A DNA stretch of 64,000 nucleotides. It comes from Massilia aquatica. GTDB taxonomy: Bacteria; Pseudomonadota; Gammaproteobacteria; Burkholderiales; Burkholderiaceae_D. The position numbers and the translations under genes were made by a program. Where the stretch lies: the NCBI RefSeq assembly GCF_011682045.1, contig NZ_VVIW01000032.1, forward strand, positions 1-64,000, written 5' to 3'. Below the pieces are notes generated by a model. It worked only from the letters and a program-made list of their open reading frames with translations, made no database searches and had not been told where the DNA came from. This document shows positions 52,927-61,283 of this stretch, piece by piece. Positions within the stretch are counted from its first letter, which is position 1. Each line of letters begins with the position of its first letter.

Positions 52927-55486
52927 GGTGCGCCAGCCGCTGTTCCATGGGCGCTGCGCGGTGCACGCACTCTGGTTCGACCTCGACCTGATCGGGCCGG
53001 ACGAGGCGCGCCGGCGCGTGCTGGCGCACTGGCAGGCCGGCTCGCACCTGTTTCTCGCCGGCGGCGGCTACCTGCTGCGCTGGCCGGCGCCACGCTGGCA
53101 GCAGGTGGACACGCTCGACGCGCTGGCCTTGTGCCAGGTCGGCCATGTGCTTGGCAGCGCCCCCTTGAGCCAAACCGAACTGGCCACACTGCCGGCCGGG
53201 ACGGTCTGGCTGGTGCGGGCCGGGGTGGCGCAGGCGGCGCTGCCGCAAGAACGGCTCGATGCGGCAGCCTGGCTGGCGCTCGACGCGATTACCCTGTGCG
53301 TGCCGCTGGCGCCCCCAAGCCCGCCGGCCGCCGATGCCATGCTGGCGCCGATCGCGCTGGAGGTGGTGCTGGGCGCGGCCATGCCACGGCGCAATGCCGC
53401 CAGCATCGCCTTTGAACGCGGTCTTGCGTTGCCGGCGCCGTCCGGCCAGCCGGAAGTGCAAGCGAGCGGCGGCCCGGATGCTGCTGCGGCGGCGCCGGGT
53501 TTCGTGGCGCGCCTGCTGTCGCGCTGGCGCCTGGGTCCGGCGGCGCCGCCCGCGCCGGCTGCGCGCGCTCTTTCGTCCAGTTACCTCGACATGGTGATCG
53601 CGCTGTTCGCCGGCGGCGACCTGGCCATGGCACTGAGCCACGCGGTGCCGGTTGGCGCCGTCGACAGCGGCGGCGCCGCGCAGATGCTGCCTTTGCGCCG
53701 CCAGATGAGCGCCGACGGCACGCCGGCATGGGCGACGCCGCTCACCAGCGCGTACGCGGCGCTGTTGCGCAGCGTCTACCGCAGCGCCTTCGAGCAACTC
53801 GACGGCGCGGGGCGGGTCGATGAAGCTGTGTATGTGCTGGCCGGGCTGCTGCAGTGTCCGCGCGAAGCGGTGGCCTATCTGGAACAGAAGCAGCGCTACG
53901 GGCAGGCGGCCCGGCTGGCCGAGCAGGCGAAGCTGGAGGCGCCGCTGGCGGTGCGTCTGTGGCTGCTGGCCGGCGAGCTCGAACACGCGGTCCGGCTGGC
54001 GCGCCTGCACAACGTATTCGACGCCGCCGTGCAACTGCTCGAGACCAACGGCAGCGTGCTGGCGGCGCCGCTGCGGCGCCACTGGGCCGCCTACCTGGCC
54101 GAACGCGGCGACTTGGTCGAAGCGGCCGCCGTGCTGCGCAGCTTGCCCGACCAGCGGGCGCAGACGCTGGCCTGGCTGGCCCAGGCCGAGCGCCATGGCG
54201 GCACCTTGGGCATGCGCGCGCTGGCCTTCAAGCTGGCGCTCGACCCGGCCACGCTGCACGAGAGCGCGGCCGACATCACGGCGCTGCTGGCGGCCGGCGG
54301 CGAGGACGGCGCCGGACTGCGCGCCAGCCTGGCGCTGGCGCTGCTCGGGAAGGGCATGCCGGCCGTGGCGACATCAACGGCGAGCTGGCGCGTCGCTGGT
54401 GAACTGCTGCGCAAGGTCTTGCCCGAACGGCTGGAAGGCGCCAACCGGCTCGACGCCGAGGCGCTGGCCGCGCTGGCCGGCCTGGCCGGCGGCACGGCGC
54501 TGCACGCCGACCTGCCGCGTTATCGCATCGCGCCCGAGCCGCATGTGCCGCCGCTGACCGAACGCGACGCGTCGCTGGCGCTGCGCCTGGACCAGCGCGG
54601 CCTGCTGCCGATCCACGATGCGCGCTGCCTGGCGGACGGCCAGTACCTGCTGGCGCTGGGCCAGGGCGGGGTGCTGCGGGTCGACCGCGACGGCCGCCAG
54701 CTGGCGCATTATCCGGTGCCGGCCGAGCACCTGGTGCTGTCGTACAACGGCACGCGCGCGCTGGCGCTGGCGCGGCGCGGGTCGCAGTACCGCATCAGCC
54801 GGCTGGACCTGGTCACTGGCGACGCCGCCGACTGGCTGGGCATCGACTTGCAGCACTGGTCGGGCAGCTACGACGGGGTGTCGTGGAATGTGGCCTTCGA
54901 ACGCCGCCTGGCCGTGCTCGACACCTGCGCGCCGCAGCAGCGCATTGTCTGGGAGGTGGCTGGCTTGCCCGGCGAGATCGTCGGCTACCGCGACCGCGGC
55001 GACGCGCTGGCGGTAGTGCTGCGGGTGGCGGACGGGATCGAGCAATGGACCTACCACCAGCCGGGGCGGCAACTGCGCCAGCGCGACTGGTGGAAGAGTC
55101 GCTCGCTCGCGCGCGCCACCCACCTGCTGCCGGGCCCGCCGTACTCGAGCCCGTGGCCGGTGTTCGTCGACGAGCAGGCGGGGACGGTCACCCTGATGCT
55201 CCGCGAGCATCCCTTGCGCATGCCGGTCGCGCTGGCGCCGCAGGCGGCGCGTGAGGTGCGGATCGACGGCAAGGCCATCGTCTTCGTGGGCAGCGAGGGC
55301 GATGCGATGTGCTGCAATGTGGTCAGCCTGAGCGAAAACGCGATGCACGTTCGGATCGCGCTGCCCGATGCGCTGGCGCCGGGGTTCAGCCTGCACGACG
55401 CGCGCCTCTTGGTGTTCGACCGCGCCGGGCGCCTGGTCGACCTCGATTGTGACAGCGGCAAGCTGCGCAGCCTGTGCCTGCGCTGA
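52916..55486 (+). CDS. bpX6-like helical and beta-propeller component of the MoxR system
   Basis: 856 residues. N-terminal about 150 residues form a bpX6-type domain (RQPLFHGRCAVHALWFDLDLIG, WLALDAITLCVPL). A Pro/Ala linker follows (about 175-210), then helical repeats (about 215-540: AFEQLDGAGRVDEAVYVLAGLL, AKLEAPLAVRLWLLAGELEHAVRLAR). A C-terminal beta-propeller (about 550-856) has blades such as GQYLLALGQGGVLRVDRDGRQLAHYPV and ends VDLDCDSGKLRSLCLR. No enzyme motif. ATG 52916 lies inside the end of the previous gene. Reading the cluster, it is the large sensor/scaffold. The family name is from memory of the published classification and has not been searched. Confidence 0.78.
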   Translation: MPVEVRQPLFHGRCAVHALWFDLDLIGPDEARRRVLAHWQAGSHLFLAGGGYLLRWPAPRWQQVDTLDALALCQVGHVLGSAPLSQTELATLPAGTVWLVRAGVAQAALPQERLDAAAWLALDAITLCVPLAPPSPPAADAMLAPIALEVVLGAAMPRRNAASIAFERGLALPAPSGQPEVQASGGPDAAAAAPGFVARLLSRWRLGPAAPPAPAARALSSSYLDMVIALFAGGDLAMALSHAVPVGAVDSGGAAQMLPLRRQMSADGTPAWATPLTSAYAALLRSVYRSAFEQLDGAGRVDEAVYVLAGLLQCPREAVAYLEQKQRYGQAARLAEQAKLEAPLAVRLWLLAGELEHAVRLARLHNVFDAAVQLLETNGSVLAAPLRRHWAAYLAERGDLVEAAAVLRSLPDQRAQTLAWLAQAERHGGTLGMRALAFKLALDPATLHESAADITALLAAGGEDGAGLRASLALALLGKGMPAVATSTASWRVAGELLRKVLPERLEGANRLDAEALAALAGLAGGTALHADLPRYRIAPEPHVPPLTERDASLALRLDQRGLLPIHDARCLADGQYLLALGQGGVLRVDRDGRQLAHYPVPAEHLVLSYNGTRALALARRGSQYRISRLDLVTGDAADWLGIDLQHWSGSYDGVSWNVAFERRLAVLDTCAPQQRIVWEVAGLPGEIVGYRDRGDALAVVLRVADGIEQWTYHQPGRQLRQRDWWKSRSLARATHLLPGPPYSSPWPVFVDEQAGTVTLMLREHPLRMPVALAPQAAREVRIDGKAIVFVGSEGDAMCCNVVSLSENAMHVRIALPDALAPGFSLHDARLLVFDRAGRLVDLDCDSGKLRSLCLR

Positions 55487-55506
55487 GCGCCGCTTCGGGC
55501 TGACGC

Positions 55507-56013
55507 ATGAGCGATAAACCTGATAATCCCTACTCGCCCCCGGCCGGCGCGGGCGGAACGGGAACCAGTCACGCGGACTACGTGCCGTCCGTGTTCGGGC
55601 TGCACGGGCGCATCGGGCGCGCGCGCTACCTGATGTATTCGGTCTATCCCACCTGCGCCGCGCTGGTGCTGCTGGCGCCGATGTTCATGTTGCCGAATAT
55701 TTTCCTGAAGTTTGCCGTGATCGGGTTCGGGCTGCTGTCTTTGCTGTCGCATTTGCTGATCGTCGCCGCGCGCCGCCTCGACGACATGGACCAGCCGCGC
55801 TGGCTGATCGTGCTGCTCGGGGTGCCGGTCGTAAACGGGCTGTTCGTGCTGTATCTGCTGAGTTTCCCCGGCGATCCGCAGGCCAACCGGCACGGCGCTG
55901 CGCCCACCTCGAGCCTGTCGGCGCTGACCAAGAGCTTATGGGTGAGCTGTGCGCTGCCGCCGCTGATTTTGCTGGCGCTGTACCTGCTCGCCACCTTCAA
56001 ATTGCCAGTATGA
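55507..56013 (+). CDS. DUF805-family membrane protein A
   Basis: 168 residues. N-terminus MSDKPDNPYSPPAG is a polar leader, followed by the DUF805 mark GLHGRIGRARYLMYSV and four hydrophobic segments (near 45-65, 70-90, 98-118, 138-160). It begins 20 bp after the bpX6-like gene and on the same strand, so it could be read through from the MoxR cluster. DUF805 proteins are of unknown function. The loop ARRLDDMDQPRW is the family's second motif. Confidence 0.85.
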   Translation: MSDKPDNPYSPPAGAGGTGTSHADYVPSVFGLHGRIGRARYLMYSVYPTCAALVLLAPMFMLPNIFLKFAVIGFGLLSLLSHLLIVAARRLDDMDQPRWLIVLLGVPVVNGLFVLYLLSFPGDPQANRHGAAPTSSLSALTKSLWVSCALPPLILLALYLLATFKLPV

Positions 56014-56082
56014 TATTGCAAGCGTTTCATGCCGACACAGCACCAGCGCCCACGCACTGACCATCGAAGGGGAGCGAGACCA

Positions 56083-56571
56083 TTGGATAATCCGTACGCA
56101 GCGCCGGCATCGACCAACCCGGCGCCCGATCAGCGTGCCAGCTACACACCCACGCCGTTCAGCCTGGACGGGCGGATCGGGCGCCTGCGTTTCCTGGTGT
56201 GGGCGTTCTTGCCGGCTGTCGTGCTGCTGATGCTGCTGGCGTATCTGATCGGCCAGCTCGGCTTGGTCGAGCGGCGCGGGATCGTGCAACTGCTCGTGCT
56301 GGCGGCCGGGCTGGTGGCGCTGGCAATCGCACTGGCGATGACGCGGCGCCGCCTGCACGACCTGGCGCGGCCGGGGTGGTGGGCGCTGCTCATACTGCTG
56401 CCGCCGGTCAATCTGCTGCTGATCGGCTATCTGGCCTACCGCGCCGGCGACGCCGGCGGCAACCGCTACGGGCCGCCGCCGTCCGAGAACACGACCCTGG
56501 TGGCGGCCGGGATGTGGGGCATGCTGTTGCTGGCGGTGACCGCGATTGCGGCGCAGTTCGAGATCCGGTGA
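56083..56571 (+). CDS. DUF805-family membrane protein B (TTG start)
   Basis: 162 residues from the TTG at 56083, which has GGGGAG 7 bp upstream; this gives MDNPYAAPAST, matching the NPY leader of the previous protein. The open frame reaches back to an ATG at 56029 but without ribosome site. DUF805 hallmarks: FSLDGRIGRLRFL, the TRRRLHDLARPGWWALL loop and four hydrophobic stretches. It follows protein A after 69 bp; a tandem paralogous pair. Confidence 0.82.
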   Translation: MDNPYAAPASTNPAPDQRASYTPTPFSLDGRIGRLRFLVWAFLPAVVLLMLLAYLIGQLGLVERRGIVQLLVLAAGLVALAIALAMTRRRLHDLARPGWWALLILLPPVNLLLIGYLAYRAGDAGGNRYGPPPSENTTLVAAGMWGMLLLAVTAIAAQFEIR

Positions 56572-56658
56572 GGCCTGCCGATAGGCGAATTGGGATCCAA
56601 TGGGCACCTCGAAAAACCACCCAGCCGTGGCATCATGGCGGCTCCGCGTTGCTGACCT

Positions 56659-56859
56659 GATTTCACGATCTGGACGTTCAAGGAGCGCTTGCTCAAGGCC
56701 GGCGCCAGCGAGAGTATCTTTGACGCCGTCAACCGCCAGCTTTCCAGGCATGGCTATTTTGTGCGTGGTGGTCAAATGGTCGATGCCAGCATCGCGCAGG
56801 CGCCGAAGCAATCGATGAGCAAAGAGGGAAAAGCACCGCCACTCATGAAAAAACGGTAA
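56659..56859 (+). pseudogene. IS5-type transposase fragment
   Basis: The frame from GAT 56659 to TAA 56857 reads DFTIWTFKERLLKAGASES and later HGYFVRGGQMVDASIAQAPKQ, which match IS5/IS1182-type transposases (the D-A-S/T after GGQ-x-V is the second catalytic block). It has no ATG, about 66 residues against about 320 for an intact enzyme, and ends abruptly after APPLMKKR. No terminal repeats were found. It is a remnant marking an old insertion in the 56572-56963 gap. Confidence 0.75.
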
Positions 56860-56963
56860 AAATATATGGAAAATGAAGAGCAACGCAGTACTGCCGGGCG
56901 ACATTCGTGCAGTTCGGAATCGATCCAATAAATCAGTAAAAATTAGTCCATTGGAGATTAAAC

Positions 56964-57176
56964 ATGGCTGATCTAACGAGTATTGAAGCAACCGTAGGAG
57001 AATGGCGAGTCGTGCTTACTGCTTTAGAAGAACACATGAAGCACCTGACTGCGATGGTCAACACAATTGAAGATGAAGATGAACAATGCGAGATGTATGA
57101 CGACCTTGAACGGCTACAGCGCATGATCCCCGATTTCAAGAGCCAGTTTGAAGAAGGTATGAATAAAATCATCTAA
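56964..57176 (+). CDS. Small acidic helical protein (70 residues)
   Basis: Orphan protein starting MADLTSIEATVGEWRVVLTALEEH, with two amphipathic helices and an acidic middle (NTIEDEDEQCEMYDDLERL). There is no relative I can name. It stands out by a base composition clearly lower in GC than the surroundings and by AT-rich flanks, consistent with recent arrival together with the IS remnant. GGAG lies 8 bp before ATG 56964. The 409-bp gap after it contains the terminator at 57347 and the 42-residue ORF on the opposite strand. Confidence 0.65.
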   Translation: MADLTSIEATVGEWRVVLTALEEHMKHLTAMVNTIEDEDEQCEMYDDLERLQRMIPDFKSQFEEGMNKII

Positions 57177-57346
57177 GAATGATCGTTATTATTGCATTGA
57201 TTCATGTTCGATTTTCATTGATCTTGAACTGCAAGAGACGTTGCAGTGTCAAGGCAAAAGACGCAAGCCGCAGCGTATTTTGACCGGTTTATCGCCAGAA
57301 ACGAACGAGTGAGTATGTTGACCGTAGCGACTGCCTGATACCGAAT

Positions 57347-57402
57347 GAATAAAAAATGGTCGTCAGGGGGCGGGAAAAGGTTTTTACATTCTGCCCTGAC
57401 GA
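57347..57402 (-). terminator. Terminator of the DUF58 operon
   Basis: On the minus strand TCGTCAGGG (57402-57394) pairs with CCCTGACGA (57368-57360) across a 25-nt loop and is followed by CCATTTTTTATTC. It lies beyond the DUF58 gene and the 42-residue ORF and is oriented correctly to end that transcript. Confidence 0.55.
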
Positions 57403-57435
57403 GCACGCCACACGTTCATGCATTGCGCATGGCGC

Positions 57436-57564
57436 TTACAACGTGATGTGCCAGCGCCGCCAGTCCTGGCCATAGGCGGTGACAAGGGCGCTGGCCAGAT
57501 CCTCGTTGTCGGCATCGAACGGGCCGCTCGGGGCCGCCGGCGGTGGGCTGATCGCAAATTCCAT
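57436..57564 (-). CDS. Possible small protein (42 residues) at the end of the DUF58 operon
   Basis: ATG 57564 to TAA 57436 reads MEFAISPPPAAPSGPFDAD and ends GQDWRRWHITL. It starts 21 bp after the DUF58 stop, lies before the operon's terminator and has a protein-like composition with a Trp-rich end, but no visible ribosome site and no known family. It is too short for reliable codon statistics. Confidence 0.35.
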   Translation of the reverse strand: MEFAISPPPAAPSGPFDADNEDLASALVTAYGQDWRRWHITL

Positions 57565-57585
57565 GACGGGTGCCCGCGCGCCGGC

Positions 57586-58905
57586 CTACAGCTGCCCGCT
57601 TTCCTTGATGTCCAGGTAGCGGTTCACCAGCGCGGTACTGAGCTGGTCCGGGGTGATGTCGATCAGGCGTTCGGCGCGGATGCCGAGGCGGCGGATGGCG
57701 TCGCGCCGCTGTTGCAGGTAATGCACGGTGGCGCTGTAGCGCAGGGCGCTGGCGAAGGTCTCGACCTGCTTGGTGCGGGTGCCGTCCATGACCTTTTCGC
57801 GCAGGCTGGCGCAGATTACCAGGTGCTTGGAGGACATCAGCTCGCAGGCCGAGCGCAGCGCCGTGTCGTCTTCGTCGCGCAGGTTGGTGATGATGACCAC
57901 GAAGGCGCGCTTGCTCAGGCGATTGAGCAGGTTGCTGGCCGCTTGCAGGTAGTCGGGCGCCATTTCGGCCGGCTGCAGGTCGTACACGCCGGCCAGCAGG
58001 CGATCGAGCCCGTTGCGGCCTTTGCTCGGGGCCAGCCAGCGCGTCTCGGCGCCGCCGAAGGTCATCAGGCCGACCGCGTCGCCCTGTTTTTGCGCCAGAA
58101 AGCCGAGCGTGAGCACGGCGTTCAGCGCATGGTCGAAGTGGGTGGTGAGCTCGTCGCGCGCCAGCATGCGGCGCCCGGTGTCGAGCAGGAACACGACCTG
58201 CTGGTCGCGCTCTTCCTGGTATTCGCGGGTGATCGGTTTCTGGCGCCGCGCGGTCGCTTTCCAGTCGATCGAACGCATGCTGTCGCCGTCGCGGTATTCG
58301 CGCAGCTGGCGGAAGTCGGTGCCTTCGCCGCGGCGCCGTTTGCGGATCGCGCCGGCCGCCGGGGCGCGCCGGTCGGTGGCCGAGAGGGTGTGCCCGAGCA
58401 GCTTGGAAAAGTCGGGGAACACCTTGACGCTGCTGGCCTCGCCCAGGCGGTGCATGCGCTGCCACAGGCGCAGCGGCGAGCGCACGCGCAGGTGGGCCGC
58501 GCCAAAAGCGGCCTGGCCGCGCTGGTCGGGGCACAAGGTGTAGGTGACGGCGGCGTAGGCGCCCGGCGCGATCTGGCTGGCGTGCGGCAAGCCCTGCATG
58601 CCCCAGCTGGCGGGGTAATCGTCGTACAGGTCAAGCGCGAGCGCGCGCGTGCCTTCGTTATGCAGTTTGAGCGTGACCTTGTTCCAGGTCCCGACCGGCC
58701 ACACGCCGGCCAGCTCGCGCTCGAGCCGCAATTGCGGCGTGCGGCGCGAGATCCAGGCGTCGGCGCAGGCGGCCACCAGCGCGGCCAGCCCGGCGCCTTG
58801 CCACAGCGGCAGCAGCGCCGGCACGTGGCTGGCGGCCGCGCCCAGCAGCGCCCAGCCGCCGGCGACAGCCAGCAGGGTGCGCGACGGCGTCAGGGCGTCA
58901 GCCAC
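57586..58905 (-). CDS. DUF58 family protein with degenerate vWA domain
   Basis: 439 residues. Two N-terminal helices (about 10-45) anchor it in the membrane, a beta-rich middle follows, and the DUF58 signature is read as FRQLREYRDGDSMRSIDWKATARRQKPITREYQEERDQ (about 197-235). The vWA-like fold (VVFLLDTGRRM, about 240-330) has LLDTG at the metal-site position. Such proteins work with the MoxR ATPase encoded directly upstream, whose stop it overlaps by 8 bp. Family-typical length. Confidence 0.93.
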   Translation of the reverse strand: MADALTPSRTLLAVAGGWALLGAAASHVPALLPLWQGAGLAALVAACADAWISRRTPQLRLERELAGVWPVGTWNKVTLKLHNEGTRALALDLYDDYPASWGMQGLPHASQIAPGAYAAVTYTLCPDQRGQAAFGAAHLRVRSPLRLWQRMHRLGEASSVKVFPDFSKLLGHTLSATDRRAPAAGAIRKRRRGEGTDFRQLREYRDGDSMRSIDWKATARRQKPITREYQEERDQQVVFLLDTGRRMLARDELTTHFDHALNAVLTLGFLAQKQGDAVGLMTFGGAETRWLAPSKGRNGLDRLLAGVYDLQPAEMAPDYLQAASNLLNRLSKRAFVVIITNLRDEDDTALRSACELMSSKHLVICASLREKVMDGTRTKQVETFASALRYSATVHYLQQRRDAIRRLGIRAERLIDITPDQLSTALVNRYLDIKESGQL

Positions 58906-59902
58906 GCGGCGCGGCGATTTCTTCGATCAGGCCAAGCAGCAGGTCGTCGCTGGAGAGGCCATCGAGTTCGCTTTCCGGGGACACCGCGATGCGGTGGCGC
59001 AGCACCGGCAGGGCGGCCGCCTTGATGTCGTCGGGGGTGACGTAATCGCGTCCGGACGTCAACGCCATGGCGCGCGCCATGCGCACCAGCGCGATGCACC
59101 CGCGCGGGCCGGCGCCGATGGCAATGCCGGGCCAGTCGCGCGTGGCGCGCACCAGCCGCACGGCGTAGGCGGAGACCGCATCGTCGACGCGGATCTTGGC
59201 CACCAGCTGCTGCAGCGCGACGATGGTGTCGGGTTTGACCAGGGTGGCCACCTGGTTCACATCGAGGCCGTCGCCGACGCGGTCGCGCGTGACCAGGCGC
59301 AGCATCTGTTCTTCTTCGTCCACGCTCGGATAGTCGATCCGCACCTTGATCAGAAAGCGGTCCAGCTGCGCTTCCGGCAACGGGTAGGTGCCTTCGTTTT
59401 CCAGCGGATTCTGCGTGGCCAGCACCATGAACGGCGGTGGCAGCTGGTGCGATTCGCCTTCGATCGTCACCTGGCGCTCCTGCATCACTTCGAGCAGCGA
59501 GGACTGGGTCTTGGCCGGGGCGCGGTTGATTTCGTCGGCCAGCAGCAGGTGCGAAAACACAGGACCCTTGCGCACGCTGAAGGACTGGGTCTTCATGTCG
59601 TAGACGGCGTGGCCCATGACGTCGGCCGGCATCAGGTCGGGGGTGAACTGGATGCGCGAAAACTCGCCCGAGAAGGTCTTGGCCAGGGCCTTGACCAGCA
59701 AGGTCTTGCCCAGGCCCGGCACGCCTTCGATCAGTACGTGGCCGCCGGCCAGGCAGCAGGCCAGCACCTGGTCGACGACGGCCTGCTGGCCGATCACGGC
59801 GCTGCGGATTTCCTCGCGCATGCGCGCGACGATGCCGATCGCCTGGGTCAGACGGTCGGCCGGAATGGCGCTGGCGGCGCTGCTGGCGGTGCTATCGTTC
59901 AT
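58898..59902 (-). CDS. MoxR-type AAA+ ATPase
   Basis: 334 residues of the classical MoxR family: MREEIRSAVIGQQAVVDQVL, Walker A EGVPGLGKT, the GEFSRIQFTPDLMPADVMGHAVYD block, Walker B LLLADEINRAPAKTQ and the sensor/arginine region QNPLENEGTYPLPEAQLDRF. All ATPase residues intact. It overlaps DUF4350 (upstream) by 11 bp and DUF58 (downstream) by 8 bp. With these it forms the standard operon in which MoxR remodels the vWA/DUF58 partner, possibly in protein maturation or envelope stress. Confidence 0.96.
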   Translation of the reverse strand: MNDSTASSAASAIPADRLTQAIGIVARMREEIRSAVIGQQAVVDQVLACCLAGGHVLIEGVPGLGKTLLVKALAKTFSGEFSRIQFTPDLMPADVMGHAVYDMKTQSFSVRKGPVFSHLLLADEINRAPAKTQSSLLEVMQERQVTIEGESHQLPPPFMVLATQNPLENEGTYPLPEAQLDRFLIKVRIDYPSVDEEEQMLRLVTRDRVGDGLDVNQVATLVKPDTIVALQQLVAKIRVDDAVSAYAVRLVRATRDWPGIAIGAGPRGCIALVRMARAMALTSGRDYVTPDDIKAAALPVLRHRIAVSPESELDGLSSDDLLLGLIEEIAAPRG

Positions 59903-61283
59903 AGTGATTTCTCAGTGTTTGTAGGGTGCGGATCTGGCGTGTGAATCGGGTGACGTGGCTGGCCGCGTCCTGCTCCAAGGCCTCGCTGACGTCGGTCTCA
60001 AGAAGGGCGCAGGTGCGCGCCAAAGCGGCGTACAGCTCGCCCTCGGGCATGCGGAACAGGGCCGGGACGCGGCGCCGGATCAGCGCCAGGGTGTCGTCGC
60101 GCGCCGCGTCGAGCAGCACCTGGCGCCCGCCGTCGGCTTTCCACAGCCAGGCGCCGGAGGCATCAATATGTTCAAGCAGCGAGCGCCGTTCGGCCCTGGG
60201 CGCCGGCAGCACCGGGCCGAAACGGCGCACCGCGCTCCAGAACAGCAGCGCCAGGCACACCGCCAGGCTGACCAGGGCCAGCTGGTAATGGCGCCACAGG
60301 GCCTGGTACCACGGCAGCACGTTGAGGCGCTTGACGATGGTGACGTGTTTGCCCGGCGTGAGTTCGGTCAGCGCCAGCAGCAACTGGGCGTGGTCGCGCT
60401 GCGGCAGGCTGGCGTTGGTAAAGAAGCTGTTTGCGACCAGCACGATGCGGCCCTTGCCTTCGGCGTACACGCGCACCGCGCCGCCATCGTCGTCGCTCCA
60501 CAGGGGCTCGGCGCCGTTCACCAGGCTGACCATTTCGGTGGTCCCGGCGTCGATTTCAAGCGCGTATGGCTTGCCGGGCAGAGTCAGATGGCTGAGCGCC
60601 TGTTCGCGCGCCAGCCTGGCCTTGGCGATCGCTTCCGGCTTGTTCTTGTCCTTCTCGTCCGGCGCGGTGCGGCACTTGCAGGCCAGCGCATCGGGACGCG
60701 TTCGCACGCCCAGGTGATCGGTGAGCGGGTCGCTGTGGTCGTCGGCTTCGGCTTCGGCGGCTTCGTCATCGCCGGCCTTTTCTTCGGCCGCCGGCGCTTC
60801 ATCGGTGGTGCTGGCGTCGTCGCCGGCCGCGGCTTCTTCTTCGCTCTCTTCTTCGCTCTCTTCTTCGCTCTCTTCCTGCGCCGCGTGTTCCGCCAGTTCT
60901 TCTTTGCTGAACGCGATCAGCCCCTGTTCGTCGGAGCCGAGCCAGCGCGGTTCGGCGATCAGCGTGTTACCGCGCCGCACCCATTCGAGCAGTTCGCGCG
61001 CCTGGTCGGGCGTGGCCGTGCCCGAGGCGCCGCTGAGGATCATGGTGCCGCCAGCGGTTTGGGGCACCAGCAGTTCGCCCAGCGAGCCGGCGCCGGTGAC
61101 CGTGCGCTCGTTCTGGCGCAACAGGCGCGTGGCGGCCAGCATCGGGTCGGCCGTGGCCTCGGCCGACTCGTGCTGCACCGAGGTCCAGCGCAGTTCCATC
61201 TGGTCGTGCCACCACCAGTAGCCGGTGGCGCCGACGATCAGCAGGACCAGCGCGATCAGGATGCCTTTTGCGCGCTCGCTCAT
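59892..61283 (-). CDS. DUF4350 domain membrane protein
   Basis: 463 residues with an N-terminal helix (6-24) and a second hydrophobic segment near 350-370, so the main domain faces the periplasm. It starts with GTATPDQARELLEWVRRGNTLIAE and PLWSDDDGGAVRVYAEGKGRIVLVAN, the DUF4350 pattern. A loop of about 55 residues (about 135-190) is an acidic repeat (EESEEESEEESEEE). Coordinates follow ATG 61283 overlapping the DUF4129 stop (ATGA). The C-terminal cytoplasmic part (about 375-463) is helical. Member of the MoxR-DUF58 operon. Confidence 0.9.
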   Translation of the reverse strand: MSERAKGILIALVLLIVGATGYWWWHDQMELRWTSVQHESAEATADPMLAATRLLRQNERTVTGAGSLGELLVPQTAGGTMILSGASGTATPDQARELLEWVRRGNTLIAEPRWLGSDEQGLIAFSKEELAEHAAQEESEEESEEESEEEAAAGDDASTTDEAPAAEEKAGDDEAAEAEADDHSDPLTDHLGVRTRPDALACKCRTAPDEKDKNKPEAIAKARLAREQALSHLTLPGKPYALEIDAGTTEMVSLVNGAEPLWSDDDGGAVRVYAEGKGRIVLVANSFFTNASLPQRDHAQLLLALTELTPGKHVTIVKRLNVLPWYQALWRHYQLALVSLAVCLALLFWSAVRRFGPVLPAPRAERRSLLEHIDASGAWLWKADGGRQVLLDAARDDTLALIRRRVPALFRMPEGELYAALARTCALLETDVSEALEQDAASHVTRFTRQIRTLQTLRNHYER

